From positions 1-7,827 of the forward strand of contig CAAEDZ010000030.1 of the NCBI GenBank assembly GCA_900754775.1: a DNA stretch of 7,827 nt, read 5' to 3'. The DNA comes from Clostridia bacterium (GTDB lineage: Bacteria; Bacillota_A; Clostridia; Christensenellales; Aristaeellaceae). The notes beneath the pieces are model-generated. The model searched no databases. It was given only the letters and a program-made list of their open reading frames with translations, and was not told the origin of the DNA. A program made the translations under genes and the position numbers. This document shows, one piece after another, positions 1 to 6,777 of this stretch; position 1 is the first letter of the stretch; each line of letters begins with the position of its first letter.

Positions 1-98
1 CTTCCCGGGCCGTTTCCGGCTTGTGCCCGGTGCTCACGCGCACCGCGCCGTCAGGCCGCGCGCCGCACCTCTGCGCCCTTCCCGGAGGCACACGCCGC

Positions 99-362
99 TC
101 ACGCCCGGCCCAGCCCCGGCGCGCACGCCGCCCGCGAAACGCGCATCGGGCGGCAGGCCTGGATCAGCCGCTTTCCCGCGCCCAAAGTGCCCCTGAGCAG
201 CCGCCTCCCGCGCGCCAGGCGCTTTCTGGGGTGGCGGACCTTCACATGCCACGGCGTGCGCGGCCAGCAGACCGGCTCCCCCGGCGCGGGGAACGTATCG
301 TGCAGGTTGCCCTCCCGGTCCACCCTGAGTCCCCAGCCCATGCATCCGCAAAGTTGCCTCAT
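99..362 (-). CDS. Small arginine-rich hypothetical protein (87 aa)
   Basis: I do not recognise this protein. The start is chosen on a near-ideal ribosome binding site, GGAAAGGAG, ending 6 nt before the ATG at 362. The frame stays open to a TGA at 99-101, and third codon positions are mostly G or C, as in the neighbouring genes. The product has 87 residues, is strongly basic (many Arg, few acidic residues), and has Cys at residues 5 and 7 plus three further Cys, with no clear signal peptide or membrane segment. It lies 90 nt downstream of the phospholipase D-family gene on the same strand with no visible terminator between them, so the two are probably co-transcribed. In DNA this G+C-rich, open frames arise easily on both strands, so the ribosome binding site is the main support. 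An upstream in-frame GTG at 413 would add 17 residues but has no comparable ribosome binding site. Confidence 0.45.
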   Translation of the reverse strand: MRQLCGCMGWGLRVDREGNLHDTFPAPGEPVCWPRTPWHVKVRHPRKRLARGRRLLRGTLGAGKRLIQACRPMRVSRAACAPGLGRA

Positions 363-368
363 GTTTTT

Positions 369-377
369 CTCCTTTCC
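369..377 (-). promoter_or_regulatory. Ribosome binding site of the small ORF
   Basis: The minus strand reads GGAAAGGAG, followed by the 6-nt spacer AAAAAC and ATG. This is one of the best Shine-Dalgarno matches in the window and is the main argument that the short reading frame at 99-362 is translated. Confidence 0.6.
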
Positions 378-452
378 GGCGGCTCCCGGCCGCGCCTCTT
401 CCCGCTCCCGCACCGGGGCGCTCTCGTCCGGCGTTTCCGCCCGCCTCGCGCC

Positions 453-1853
453 TCATACCAGAAACCGCACCAGCGAAATCAGCGGCGACGCCGTCACAAT
501 CAGCAGGTTTTTGAGAAGCGGCGTCTTAAGCTCCGCCGCCTCGCCCTCCGCGTAGCCGCCGTCCGCCTCCACGGGCAGCGCCATCGCGCGCATGTCCAGC
601 ATGTACGCCTCCATCCGGTCGTTGAGCGGCTCGCTTTTCACTGCCAGCATCACCTCGGTGTCCGAGTAGGCGCTGCGCATGTCAAAGTTGAACGAACCGA
701 ACACGCTGATGTCCCCGTCCACCAGCATGGCCTTGGTGTGCATGCTGCGCGGGGCCTGCAGCTCATAATAGGCGAGCGGCATCGAAAGCGCCATCCCCCG
801 GTGGAACACCGCGTCCGCCGAGGCCACGATGTTGTTGCCCCCGGCGCGCGAATTGGTCAGCAGCACCATCTCCGGCGCCTGCTCCGCCGCCGCCCGCAGG
901 CCGTCGCGCATGGCGCCGTCCAGCACCACATAGGGCGTCTGAATCCACACGCGCTCCTCCGCGCTCCTCATCAGCGCCACCAGCGAGGTCCACAGCGCCG
1001 GCTCCTTCACGCCGGGGTTGATCGGGTTGGTCAGCAGGGCACAGCCCTCCACCGGCACGGTCAGCGCCTCCCAGTCCGCCGGGGCGATGGCCCGGGCGTA
1101 TTCCGTCTCCATCGCCTCCCAGCGGCTGCGCAGCTCGTCCTGCGTGCGCGCGGCGCCTGCCTTCCGCCACGCCGGGGCCCGCTCGTAGGCCGGGGCGCAT
1201 TCCTCGTCCCACAGCCGGTCGAAATAGGCCGTCAACAGGCTCGCGGCGCTGCCCTGCGCGGGCGTTTCGCGCCACATGAGCACATCCAGATCATAGTTGT
1301 AGGCGGGGTGCTCCTCAGGGGTGAGAAACTCGTCGGAGATGTTGCGCCCGCCCAGCACGAAGGTCTTTCCGTCCGCGATGACGTACTTTTCATGGAAGCG
1401 GGCGCTCAGCCCCCAGGGGGCCAGAAGATTCACGGGGTTGTAGAGGCGGATCTCGATGTTCTCATGCGTGCCCAGCGCATAGCCCAGGTCGCCGCCGAGG
1501 AAATTCAGCCGTCCCACCAGCCCGTCCACCACGATGCGCACCTTCACGCCCCGGTCCGCCGCGTCCAGCAGGGCCGCGGCCACGGTGTAGCCGCTCTCGT
1601 CGTCGGCGTAGAGATAGCTGCCCACGATGAGCGAGGTCTGCGCGTTGGCGATCAGGTTGAGCCGGGCGGCAAGCGCCTCCTCGCCCGTGGTCAGGAGGGT
1701 GGCCCGGTCGCCCGCCGCGCCGTCCTCCACGGGCACGAACGCCGCCTGCGCCCGCTCCGCCGCGGGCGGGAAGGCGTAGGGGAGCGCCGCCAGCAGCACA
1801 TAGACGCCCAGCACAATCCCCAGCGCTGCCGCCACCCTGCGCCGCTTCGACAT
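453..1853 (-). CDS. Phospholipase D-family protein, ClsC/YmdC-type cardiolipin synthase-like
   Basis: A 466-residue protein with two HKD phosphatidyltransferase motifs. The first is HEKYVIAD (His154, Lys156, Asp161), followed by GGRNISDEF. The second has His372, Lys374 and Asp379 (HTKAMLVD), followed by GSFNFDMRS. The duplicated motif forms one active site in the PLD superfamily, with a covalent phosphohistidine intermediate. Residues about 7-29 form an N-terminal membrane anchor after the basic start MSKRRR, and the tail (about 446-466) is hydrophobic, as in this family. Overall layout, the GGRNISDEF block and length (E. coli ClsC is about 473 aa) favour the ClsC/YmdC branch, which makes cardiolipin from phosphatidyl donors at the membrane. 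Another transphosphatidylation or hydrolysis reaction cannot be excluded. The ATG at 1853 is chosen because AAAGGGGG lies 8 nt upstream and a promoter lies just beyond it. A longer in-frame extension to 2075 would run through the promoter and into the divergent gene. Confidence 0.88.
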   Translation of the reverse strand: MSKRRRVAAALGIVLGVYVLLAALPYAFPPAAERAQAAFVPVEDGAAGDRATLLTTGEEALAARLNLIANAQTSLIVGSYLYADDESGYTVAAALLDAADRGVKVRIVVDGLVGRLNFLGGDLGYALGTHENIEIRLYNPVNLLAPWGLSARFHEKYVIADGKTFVLGGRNISDEFLTPEEHPAYNYDLDVLMWRETPAQGSAASLLTAYFDRLWDEECAPAYERAPAWRKAGAARTQDELRSRWEAMETEYARAIAPADWEALTVPVEGCALLTNPINPGVKEPALWTSLVALMRSAEERVWIQTPYVVLDGAMRDGLRAAAEQAPEMVLLTNSRAGGNNIVASADAVFHRGMALSMPLAYYELQAPRSMHTKAMLVDGDISVFGSFNFDMRSAYSDTEVMLAVKSEPLNDRMEAYMLDMRAMALPVEADGGYAEGEAAELKTPLLKNLLIVTASPLISLVRFLV

Positions 1854-1877
1854 GCCCACCGCCCCCTTTCCACCTCC

Positions 1878-1886
1878 ATCATAGCA
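1878..1886 (-). promoter_or_regulatory. Extended -10 promoter of the phospholipase D-family gene
   Basis: The minus strand reads TGCTATGAT, an extended -10 (TGn plus a TATAAT-like hexamer with one mismatch). It is 24 nt upstream of the ATG at 1853, which predicts a start of transcription near 1871 and a leader of under 20 nt carrying the ribosome binding site. No good -35 hexamer is visible at 16-18 nt. The corresponding stretch is partly occupied by one copy of a direct repeat, which suits an activator-dependent or extended -10 promoter. Confidence 0.5.
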
Positions 1887-1926
1887 GGCAAAAATGAACA
1901 AACCATCCGGGAAAGATGAACAAAGC
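1887..1926. repeat. Two-copy 18-bp direct repeat, 22-bp period, candidate operator
   Basis: Bases 1887-1904 and 1909-1926 match at 15 of 18 positions with an offset of 22 bp. Both contain the identical core ATGAACAAA (1894-1902 and 1916-1924), which is TTTGTTCAT on the minus strand. The 22-bp period places both copies on the same face of the helix. The near copy begins immediately upstream of the minus-strand extended -10, and the pair lies inside a divergent promoter region. This is the expected geometry for a dimeric or tandem-binding regulator, but the regulator itself is not in the window. Confidence 0.5.
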
Positions 1927-1979
1927 GTAACCAATCTCTCCCGCATGCAAAAAACGCCCTTCCTCCGCCCGCCCGGATG

Positions 1980-1988
1980 TGGTATGAT
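1980..1988 (+). promoter_or_regulatory. Extended -10 promoter of the AI-2E family transporter gene
   Basis: The plus strand reads TGGTATGAT, an extended -10 with the hexamer TATGAT at 1983-1988. Spaced upstream is only a poor -35 (TTCCTC, 1960-1965). Transcription would begin near 1995, ahead of the GGGAGG ribosome binding site at 2006-2011. This makes the upstream in-frame ATG at 1984 an unlikely start, because it lies within the promoter. Confidence 0.5.
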
Positions 1989-2013
1989 AAGGGAAAGACG
2001 CACACGGGAGGCG

Positions 2014-3153
2014 ATGCGATTGGAGCGCCGTAAATTCCTGGCCATCCTGCTGCTGGCCACGCTCATCATCGGCATTTATTTTCTTTTTGAGCGCGGCAGC
2101 TCGCTCACGGGGCTGATGCTGACCCTGTGGAGCATCCTGATGCCCTTTTTCCTGGGCGGCGTTTTGGCCTTCGTGCTCAACGTGCCCATGCGCTTTCTGG
2201 AGCGGCGGGTTCTGTTTTTCATGGACCGGTCGCCCCGCCTGCGCCGGGCGCGGCGGCCGGTGGCGATGGTGCTGGTGCTGGCGCTGGTGGCGGGCGTGGT
2301 GTATGTGATCATGTCCATCGTGGTGCCGGAACTCATCAACACCATCCTGTCGGTCATCAAGGCCATTCCCGCGGCGCTCCAGCGCCTGGACGAGCTGATC
2401 GAGCCCTACGGCTTCAGCGTCTCCCAGGTGCTCAACGCCAGCTTCACCGTCCCCTCCGTCAGCGACGTGGACGCCAAGATCGCCGACATGGTCAACCTCC
2501 TGCTCAAGGGCGCGGCGTTTTCCACCACGGTCATCGGCACGGTGTATCAGAACGTATTGAGCTTCTTTTTCACGGTGATGTTCACCATCTACTTTCTCTC
2601 CTCCAAGGAGCGCCTGCGCTCCCAGGTGAAAAACCTCATGCGCGCCTACCTCAAGCCCCGCTGGGTCGAAAAGGCGCTTTCGGTGGCGGACCTCAGCCAG
2701 CGCACGTTTTCCAGCTTCATCACGGGCCAGTGCCTGGAGGCGTGCATCCTGGGCGGCATGTTCTTTGTGACCATGACGCTGCTGGGCATGCCCTATGTGC
2801 TGCTCATCAGCGTGTTCATCGCGGTGACGGCGCTGATCCCGGTCATCGGCGCGTGGATGGGCTGCATCGTGGGCGCGATTCTCATTCTGGTCAACAACCC
2901 CCTGCAGGCGCTGGGCTTTGTCGCGCTGTTTCTGGTCCTGCAGCAGATCGAGGGCAACCTCATCTACCCCCACGTCATGGGCAACGCCATCGGCCTGCCG
3001 TCCATCTGGGTGCTCTTCGCGGTGCTGCTGGGCGAAGGCCTGATGGGCATTCTGGGCATGCTGCTGTTCATCCCGCTCACCTCGGTGTGCTACACGCTTC
3101 TGCGCGAGCAGGTGCATAAGCGGCTGGGAGAACGCGCCGCCTCCGGAAGCTGA
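2014..3153 (+). CDS. AI-2E family (PerM-like) membrane transporter
   Basis: A 379-residue polytopic membrane protein. Hydrophobic segments lie at about 7-25, 34-56, 83-105, 173-195, 240-262, 263-292, 297-311 and 330-355, with a soluble region at about 106-170, which is the usual layout of this family. The C-terminal half has the family's typical blocks, ALIPVIGAW (273-281) and EGNLIYPHVMGNAIGLPS (313-330), followed by a Gly-rich last helix. Members include E. coli TqsA (linked to autoinducer-2 export) and Na+/H+ or osmotic-stress antiporters, so the family name does not fix the substrate; that remains unknown here. Start choice is open: GGGAGG (2006-2011) is only 2 nt from the ATG at 2014 but an ideal 8 nt from the in-frame TTG at 2020, which would give 377 residues. 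The gene is divergent from the phospholipase D-family gene and ends tail to tail with livF at a shared terminator. Confidence 0.9.
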   Translation: MRLERRKFLAILLLATLIIGIYFLFERGSSLTGLMLTLWSILMPFFLGGVLAFVLNVPMRFLERRVLFFMDRSPRLRRARRPVAMVLVLALVAGVVYVIMSIVVPELINTILSVIKAIPAALQRLDELIEPYGFSVSQVLNASFTVPSVSDVDAKIADMVNLLLKGAAFSTTVIGTVYQNVLSFFFTVMFTIYFLSSKERLRSQVKNLMRAYLKPRWVEKALSVADLSQRTFSSFITGQCLEACILGGMFFVTMTLLGMPYVLLISVFIAVTALIPVIGAWMGCIVGAILILVNNPLQALGFVALFLVLQQIEGNLIYPHVMGNAIGLPSIWVLFAVLLGEGLMGILGMLLFIPLTSVCYTLLREQVHKRLGERAASGS

Positions 3154-3155
3154 TG

Positions 3156-3207
3156 AAAAAAAACGTCCCCCTCCCCTGCCGGATGGCAGAGAAGGGGGCC
3201 TTTTTTT
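3156..3207. terminator. Bidirectional intrinsic terminator between the AI-2E gene and livF
   Basis: An imperfect G+C-rich stem (5' arm 3165-3180, 3' arm 3185-3200, loop GGAT) is flanked by A8 at 3156-3163 and T7 at 3201-3207. The inner CTGCC/GGCAG and outer TCCCCC/GGGGGA blocks pair, with two C-A mismatches between them. Transcripts from either side end in a U-run after the hairpin. It starts 2 nt past the stop of the AI-2E gene and lies about 14 nt past the stop of livF, so it closes both transcription units. Confidence 0.85.
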
Positions 3208-3214
3208 GCGTTTG

Positions 3215-3922
3215 TCAGCCGCCGAGGTACGCCTTGCGCACGCCGTCGTCCGCCAGCACCTCCGCGGCGTTGCCGCTCATGGTGATGCGGCCTGTGCCCA
3301 GCACGTAGGCGCGGTCGGCGATGCTCAGCGCCATCTGCGCGTTCTGCTCCACCAGAAGGATGGTGGTGCCCGCCTCGTGCAGCTCCTTGATGATGTCGAA
3401 GATCTGCTCCACCAGAATGGGGGCAAGGCCCATCGACGGCTCGTCGAGCATGAGCAGCTTTGGCTTGCTCATCAAAGCGCGGCCCATGGCGAGCATCTGC
3501 TGCTCGCCGCCGCTCAAGGTGCCTGCGATCTGCTTTTCGCGCTCCTTGAGGCGCGGGAAGCGGGCGAACACATCCTCCAGCGAGCCCTCGATCTCCTGCG
3601 GCGGGCGGGAGTAGCCGCCCATTTCGAGGTTTTCGCGCACGGTCATCAGCTGGAAGATGCGCCGCCCCTCCGGGCACAGCGCCATACCCTGCGACACCAG
3701 CTTGTGGGCCTTCATGCCCAGCAGGTTTCGGCCCTCGAAGGTGATGGAGCCGCTGCGGGGCTTGAGCAGGCCGGCGATGGTGTTGAGGGTGGTGGATTTG
3801 CCCGCGCCGTTGGCGCCGATGAGGGTGACGATCTCGCCCTCGTTGACCTCGAAGGAGATGCCCTTGATGGCGTGAATCGCGCCGTAGTACACGTGGATGT
3901 TGTCAACCTTGAGAAGGCTCAT
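3215..3922 (-). CDS. livF: Branched-chain amino acid ABC transporter, ATP-binding protein LivF
   Basis: A 235-residue ABC ATPase, the usual LivF length. It has Walker A GANGAGKST (36-44), Q-loop region around PEGRRIFQLMTVRENL (84-99), signature LSGGEQQ (136-142) and Walker B LLMLDEPSMGL (157-167, with catalytic Glu161). At the switch position it has VEQN (191-194), with Gln in place of the usual His, and it ends in AYLGG. VEQN and the AYLGG end are hallmarks of LivF and separate it from LivG. It powers uptake of Leu, Ile, Val or related hydrophobic amino acids as one of the two nucleotide-binding subunits on the cytoplasmic side of LivHM. The ATG at 3922 overlaps the livG stop by ATGA and is preceded by AAGGAGG at good spacing, so translation is probably coupled. 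It is the last gene of the operon, before a strong terminator. Confidence 0.96.
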   Translation of the reverse strand: MSLLKVDNIHVYYGAIHAIKGISFEVNEGEIVTLIGANGAGKSTTLNTIAGLLKPRSGSITFEGRNLLGMKAHKLVSQGMALCPEGRRIFQLMTVRENLEMGGYSRPPQEIEGSLEDVFARFPRLKEREKQIAGTLSGGEQQMLAMGRALMSKPKLLMLDEPSMGLAPILVEQIFDIIKELHEAGTTILLVEQNAQMALSIADRAYVLGTGRITMSGNAAEVLADDGVRKAYLGG

Positions 3923-4782
3923 TGCTCCCCCTCCTTGCGCTTGCCCAGATAGGCCTCGATGACGGTGGGGTTTTGCTGGATCTCGCTGGCGGTGCCCTTG
4001 GCGATGATGCGCCCGTAGTTGAGCACGCAGATGCCCTCGCAGATGCCCATGACCAGGTTCATGTCGTGCTCGATGAGCATCACGGCGATCTGGAACTGGT
4101 CGCGGATCTTGATGATGTTCTCCATCAGTTCCTCGGTTTCGTGCGGGTTCATGCCGGCGGCGGGCTCGTCCAGCAACAGGAGCTTGGGATGCGTGGCCAG
4201 CGCGCGCACGATTTCCAGCCGCCGCTGCGCGCCGTAGGGCAGCGACCCGGCGCGGTACTGGGCCATGCCCTGCATGTCGAAGATGGAAAGCAGCTCCAGC
4301 GCCTTCTCGTGCTGCTTCTTTTCCTGCTTCCAGTAGGCGGGCAGGCGGAAGATGCCGGAGAACATGCCGTACTTGATCTGGTTGTGCAGCCCGATGCGCA
4401 CGTTTTCCTCCACCGTCATGTTGCCGAAGAGGCGGATGTTCTGGAACGTGCGGGCGATGCCCAGCTTGTTGGCCTGCACGGCGTTCATGCCGGCGGTGTC
4501 CTTGCCGTCGAGGATAACCACGCCGGTGGTCGGCTGGTACACCTTGGTCAGCAGGTTAAAGACGGTGGTCTTGCCCGCGCCGTTGGGGCCGATAAGACCC
4601 GCGATCTCGGTGCGGCCGATGGTCAGGTTAAAGTCCTCCACGGCCTTCAGGCCGCCGAACTCCACGCCCAGGTGGCGCGTTTCCAGCACGGGGCGCTTGT
4701 CCACGTCGCGCTCGGGCACGATGGAATGGCTGGGGACGGGCACCATCTTGGTTTCGGATTGCCGCTTGTGCTGCTGGGTCAT
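3919..4782 (-). CDS. livG: Branched-chain amino acid ABC transporter, ATP-binding protein LivG
   Basis: A 287-residue ABC ATPase that pairs with LivF. It has Walker A GPNGAGKTT (65-73), Q-loop RTFQNIRLF (111-119), the LivG-type degenerate signature LPYGAQR (181-187), Walker B LLLLDEPAAGM (201-211, Glu206) and switch His239 in IEHDM. The helical insert around KYGMFSGIFRLPAYW (137-151) is typical of LivG. About 30 polar residues precede the first strand of the ABC domain, more than the family usually has. The ATG at 4782 is supported by AAAGGAGG 10 nt upstream and by the ATGA overlap with the livM stop; an internal Met13 is an alternative without such support. It acts on the cytoplasmic face of the LivHM permease, and its stop overlaps the livF start. 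Confidence 0.95.
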   Translation of the reverse strand: MTQQHKRQSETKMVPVPSHSIVPERDVDKRPVLETRHLGVEFGGLKAVEDFNLTIGRTEIAGLIGPNGAGKTTVFNLLTKVYQPTTGVVILDGKDTAGMNAVQANKLGIARTFQNIRLFGNMTVEENVRIGLHNQIKYGMFSGIFRLPAYWKQEKKQHEKALELLSIFDMQGMAQYRAGSLPYGAQRRLEIVRALATHPKLLLLDEPAAGMNPHETEELMENIIKIRDQFQIAVMLIEHDMNLVMGICEGICVLNYGRIIAKGTASEIQQNPTVIEAYLGKRKEGEQ

Positions 4783-5846
4783 GCCGCCTCGCCCTCCTTT
4801 CCGGGGTTGGTCTTGCCGCGGCGCAGGAGCGCCTTGAGGCGCTGGAGCCGCACGCTCAAAAACGGGCTGTTGGTAGCCAGCATCACCAGAATCAGCACCA
4901 CCGCGTACACCAGCATGCGGTAGTCGCTGAAGGCGCGCAGCACCTCGGGCAGAATGGTCAGCAGCGTCGCGGCGATGATGGAGCCGCGGATGGAGCCGAT
5001 GCCGCCCAGCACCACGAACACCAGCACGAGAATGGAGGTGTCGAACTTGAACTTGCTGGCGGCCACGGTGGAGAAGTTCAGGCCGTAGAGCGAGCCGGCC
5101 ATGCCGGCGAGCACGGCGCTGGTCACGAAGGCCATCATCTTGTACTTGGTGATGTTGATGCCCACGGACTCGGCGGCGATGCGGCTGTCACGGGTGGCCA
5201 TGATGGCGCGACCGGAGCGGCTGTTGACGAGGTTCTGCACCACGAAGAGGGTAAAGAGGATCAGCGCGAAGCCCATCCCGAAGGTGGCGATGGTGTCGAT
5301 GCCCACGCCGCCCTTGGGGCCGCTGACGAGCAGCTCGCCGGGGATGTTGCTGTCGTTGAAGGCAAAGTGCAGCCGCCCCGCGTCGATGGAGATATACAGG
5401 CAGTTGATGACGTTTCGGATGATCTCGCCGAAGGCCAGCGTCACGATGGCCAGGTAGTCGCCGCGCAGCCTCAGCACCGGAATGCCGATCAGCACGCCCG
5501 CGATGCCCGCGAACACGCCGCCCACGATCATGGACAGCAGGAGGCGCACGACCTCGTTTTCAAGCTGAAAGGCGCCCAGCATCCAGCCGGAGGCCACGAT
5601 GCCGGAAAACGCGCCCACGCTCATGAAGCCCGCGTGGCCCAGGCTCAGTTCGCCCGACACGCCCACCACGAGGTTGAGCGACACCGCCATGACCACCCAT
5701 ACGCAGATGGGCACCAGCTGGCCGCGCAGCGAGCGGGTCATGCCGCCGGTGGCCAGCAGGTACTGGCACGCCAGGTAGGCGGCAATCACCATCAGGTAGG
5801 TCACCAGGCCGCCGATGGCCCGTTTTTTTCTCATGCTCATGCTCAT
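4779..5846 (-). CDS. livM: Branched-chain amino acid ABC transporter, permease LivM
   Basis: A polytopic permease of 355 residues from the chosen start, with about ten hydrophobic segments. Family motifs are VSLNLVVGVSGELSLGHAGF (55-74), LRGDYLAIVTLAFGEI (125-142 region), the cytoplasmic coupling loop GRAIMATRDSRIAAESVGIN (about 212-231) that docks on the ATPases, and VLGGIGSIRGS (279-289). It forms the membrane channel as a heterodimer with LivH. The start at 5846 is chosen because GAGGTG (5853-5858) lies 6 nt upstream, overlapping the livH stop. An ATG at 5870 would add 8 residues inside livH and lacks such a site. The start region is a tandem ATGAGC repeat giving in-frame Met codons at 5846, 5840 and 5834, followed by A7. 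The C-terminus is basic and overlaps the livG start by ATGA. Confidence 0.95.
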   Translation of the reverse strand: MSMSMRKKRAIGGLVTYLMVIAAYLACQYLLATGGMTRSLRGQLVPICVWVVMAVSLNLVVGVSGELSLGHAGFMSVGAFSGIVASGWMLGAFQLENEVVRLLLSMIVGGVFAGIAGVLIGIPVLRLRGDYLAIVTLAFGEIIRNVINCLYISIDAGRLHFAFNDSNIPGELLVSGPKGGVGIDTIATFGMGFALILFTLFVVQNLVNSRSGRAIMATRDSRIAAESVGINITKYKMMAFVTSAVLAGMAGSLYGLNFSTVAASKFKFDTSILVLVFVVLGGIGSIRGSIIAATLLTILPEVLRAFSDYRMLVYAVVLILVMLATNSPFLSVRLQRLKALLRRGKTNPGKEGEAA

Positions 5847-5856
5847 GGCCGCCACC

Positions 5857-6741
5857 TCACACTTTCTCATGCACGGTCTTGCCCAGCAGGCCGGCGGGCT
5901 TGACCAGCAGCACCACGATCAGCACCGCGAACACGAACGCGTCGCCCAGCTCCGTGGATACGTAGGCCTTGCCCAGAATTTCGATCACGCCCAGCAGAAT
6001 GCCGCCCAGCATGGCGCCGGGAATGGACCCGATGCCGCCGAACACCGCCGCCGTGAAGGCCTTGATGCCGGGCATCGCGCCGGTGGTGGGCTGCAGCGTC
6101 GGATAGGCCGAGCACAAAAGCACGCCCGCGACGGCGGCCAGCGCCGAGCCGATGGCGAAGGTCACGGTGATGGTGAGGTTGACGTTAATGCCCATCAGCT
6201 CCGCCGCGCCCTTGTCCTCGGAGACCACGCGCATGGCCTTGCCCATCTTGGTCTTGCCGGTGAAGAGGGTCAGGGCGATCATGATGACCACGCAGGCGGC
6301 GATGGTCACGATGGCCTCGCCGGAGATGGTCATCTGCCCGTCCAGGAGCGAAATCGAGCCCAGGCTCACCACGGAGGGGAAGCTCTTGGGGTTGGCGCCC
6401 CAGACGAGCAGGGCGACGTTTTGAAGCAGGTAGCTCATGCCGATGGCCGTGATCAGCACCGCCAGGGACGAGGCCTGCCGGAGCGGCTTGTAGGCGGTGC
6501 GCTCGATCACCATGCCCAGCACCGTGCACACCACCATGGCCGCCAGCACCGACAGAATCGGCGGGAAGCCCCAGTACTGCATGGCGCAGAAGGCGATGTA
6601 CGCGCCGATCATGATGACGTCGCCGTGCGCGAAGTTGAGCATTTTGGCGATGCCGTAGACCATGGTATAGCCCAGGGCGATGATGGCGTACACGCTGCCC
6701 AGGCTGATGCCGTTGCACAGGTAGGACAGGAATTGTGTCAT
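5857..6741 (-). CDS. livH: Branched-chain amino acid ABC transporter, permease LivH
   Basis: A 294-residue permease with about eight hydrophobic segments. Family motifs in order are NGISLGSVYAIIALGYTMVYG (N-terminal helix, from about residue 10), LNFAHGDVIMIGAY (35-48), the coupling loop GKAMRVVSEDKGAAELMGIN (about 167-186) and AVFGGIGSIPGAMLGG (232-247). It pairs with LivM as the membrane pore for hydrophobic amino acids. The ATG at 6741 gives the usual LivH beginning (MTQFLSYL). An in-frame ATG 12 nt upstream at 6753 follows AAAGG with essentially no spacing, so it is less likely. The ribosome binding site of 6741 is mediocre: either GGGAG at about 3 nt or AAAGGA at about 11 nt. It is 10 nt upstream of livM, and the livM ribosome binding site overlaps its stop. 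It is preceded by a 148-nt gap with two hairpins after the binding-protein gene. Confidence 0.95.
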   Translation of the reverse strand: MTQFLSYLCNGISLGSVYAIIALGYTMVYGIAKMLNFAHGDVIMIGAYIAFCAMQYWGFPPILSVLAAMVVCTVLGMVIERTAYKPLRQASSLAVLITAIGMSYLLQNVALLVWGANPKSFPSVVSLGSISLLDGQMTISGEAIVTIAACVVIMIALTLFTGKTKMGKAMRVVSEDKGAAELMGINVNLTITVTFAIGSALAAVAGVLLCSAYPTLQPTTGAMPGIKAFTAAVFGGIGSIPGAMLGGILLGVIEILGKAYVSTELGDAFVFAVLIVVLLVKPAGLLGKTVHEKV

Positions 6742-6777
6742 GCTCTCCCACATCCTTTGTCTCGTTTGAAACGCGTG

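Noticed and set aside
1..98. Start of another minus-strand gene (GTG at 37) or a terminator (CCGGGC at 5-10 with GCCCGG at 25-30)
   Set aside because: There is no convincing ribosome binding site for the GTG, and the inverted repeat is only 6 bp with a 14-nt loop and no T-tract. I see nothing supportable in this stretch.
21..1919. Very long plus-strand open frame across the phospholipase D-family gene
   Set aside because: It is antisense to a clear two-HKD protein; its predicted product is rich in Arg, His and Ala with no domain, which is typical of a G+C-rich shadow frame.
1854..2075. N-terminal extension of the phospholipase D-family protein to 2075
   Set aside because: It would run through the extended -10 promoter and into the divergent gene; the ATG at 1853 has a ribosome binding site and begins a normal membrane anchor.
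1879..3117. Long minus-strand open frame opposite the AI-2E family transporter
   Set aside because: The His/Gln/Arg-rich low-complexity product is the mirror of a well-recognised membrane protein, with no ribosome binding site or motif.
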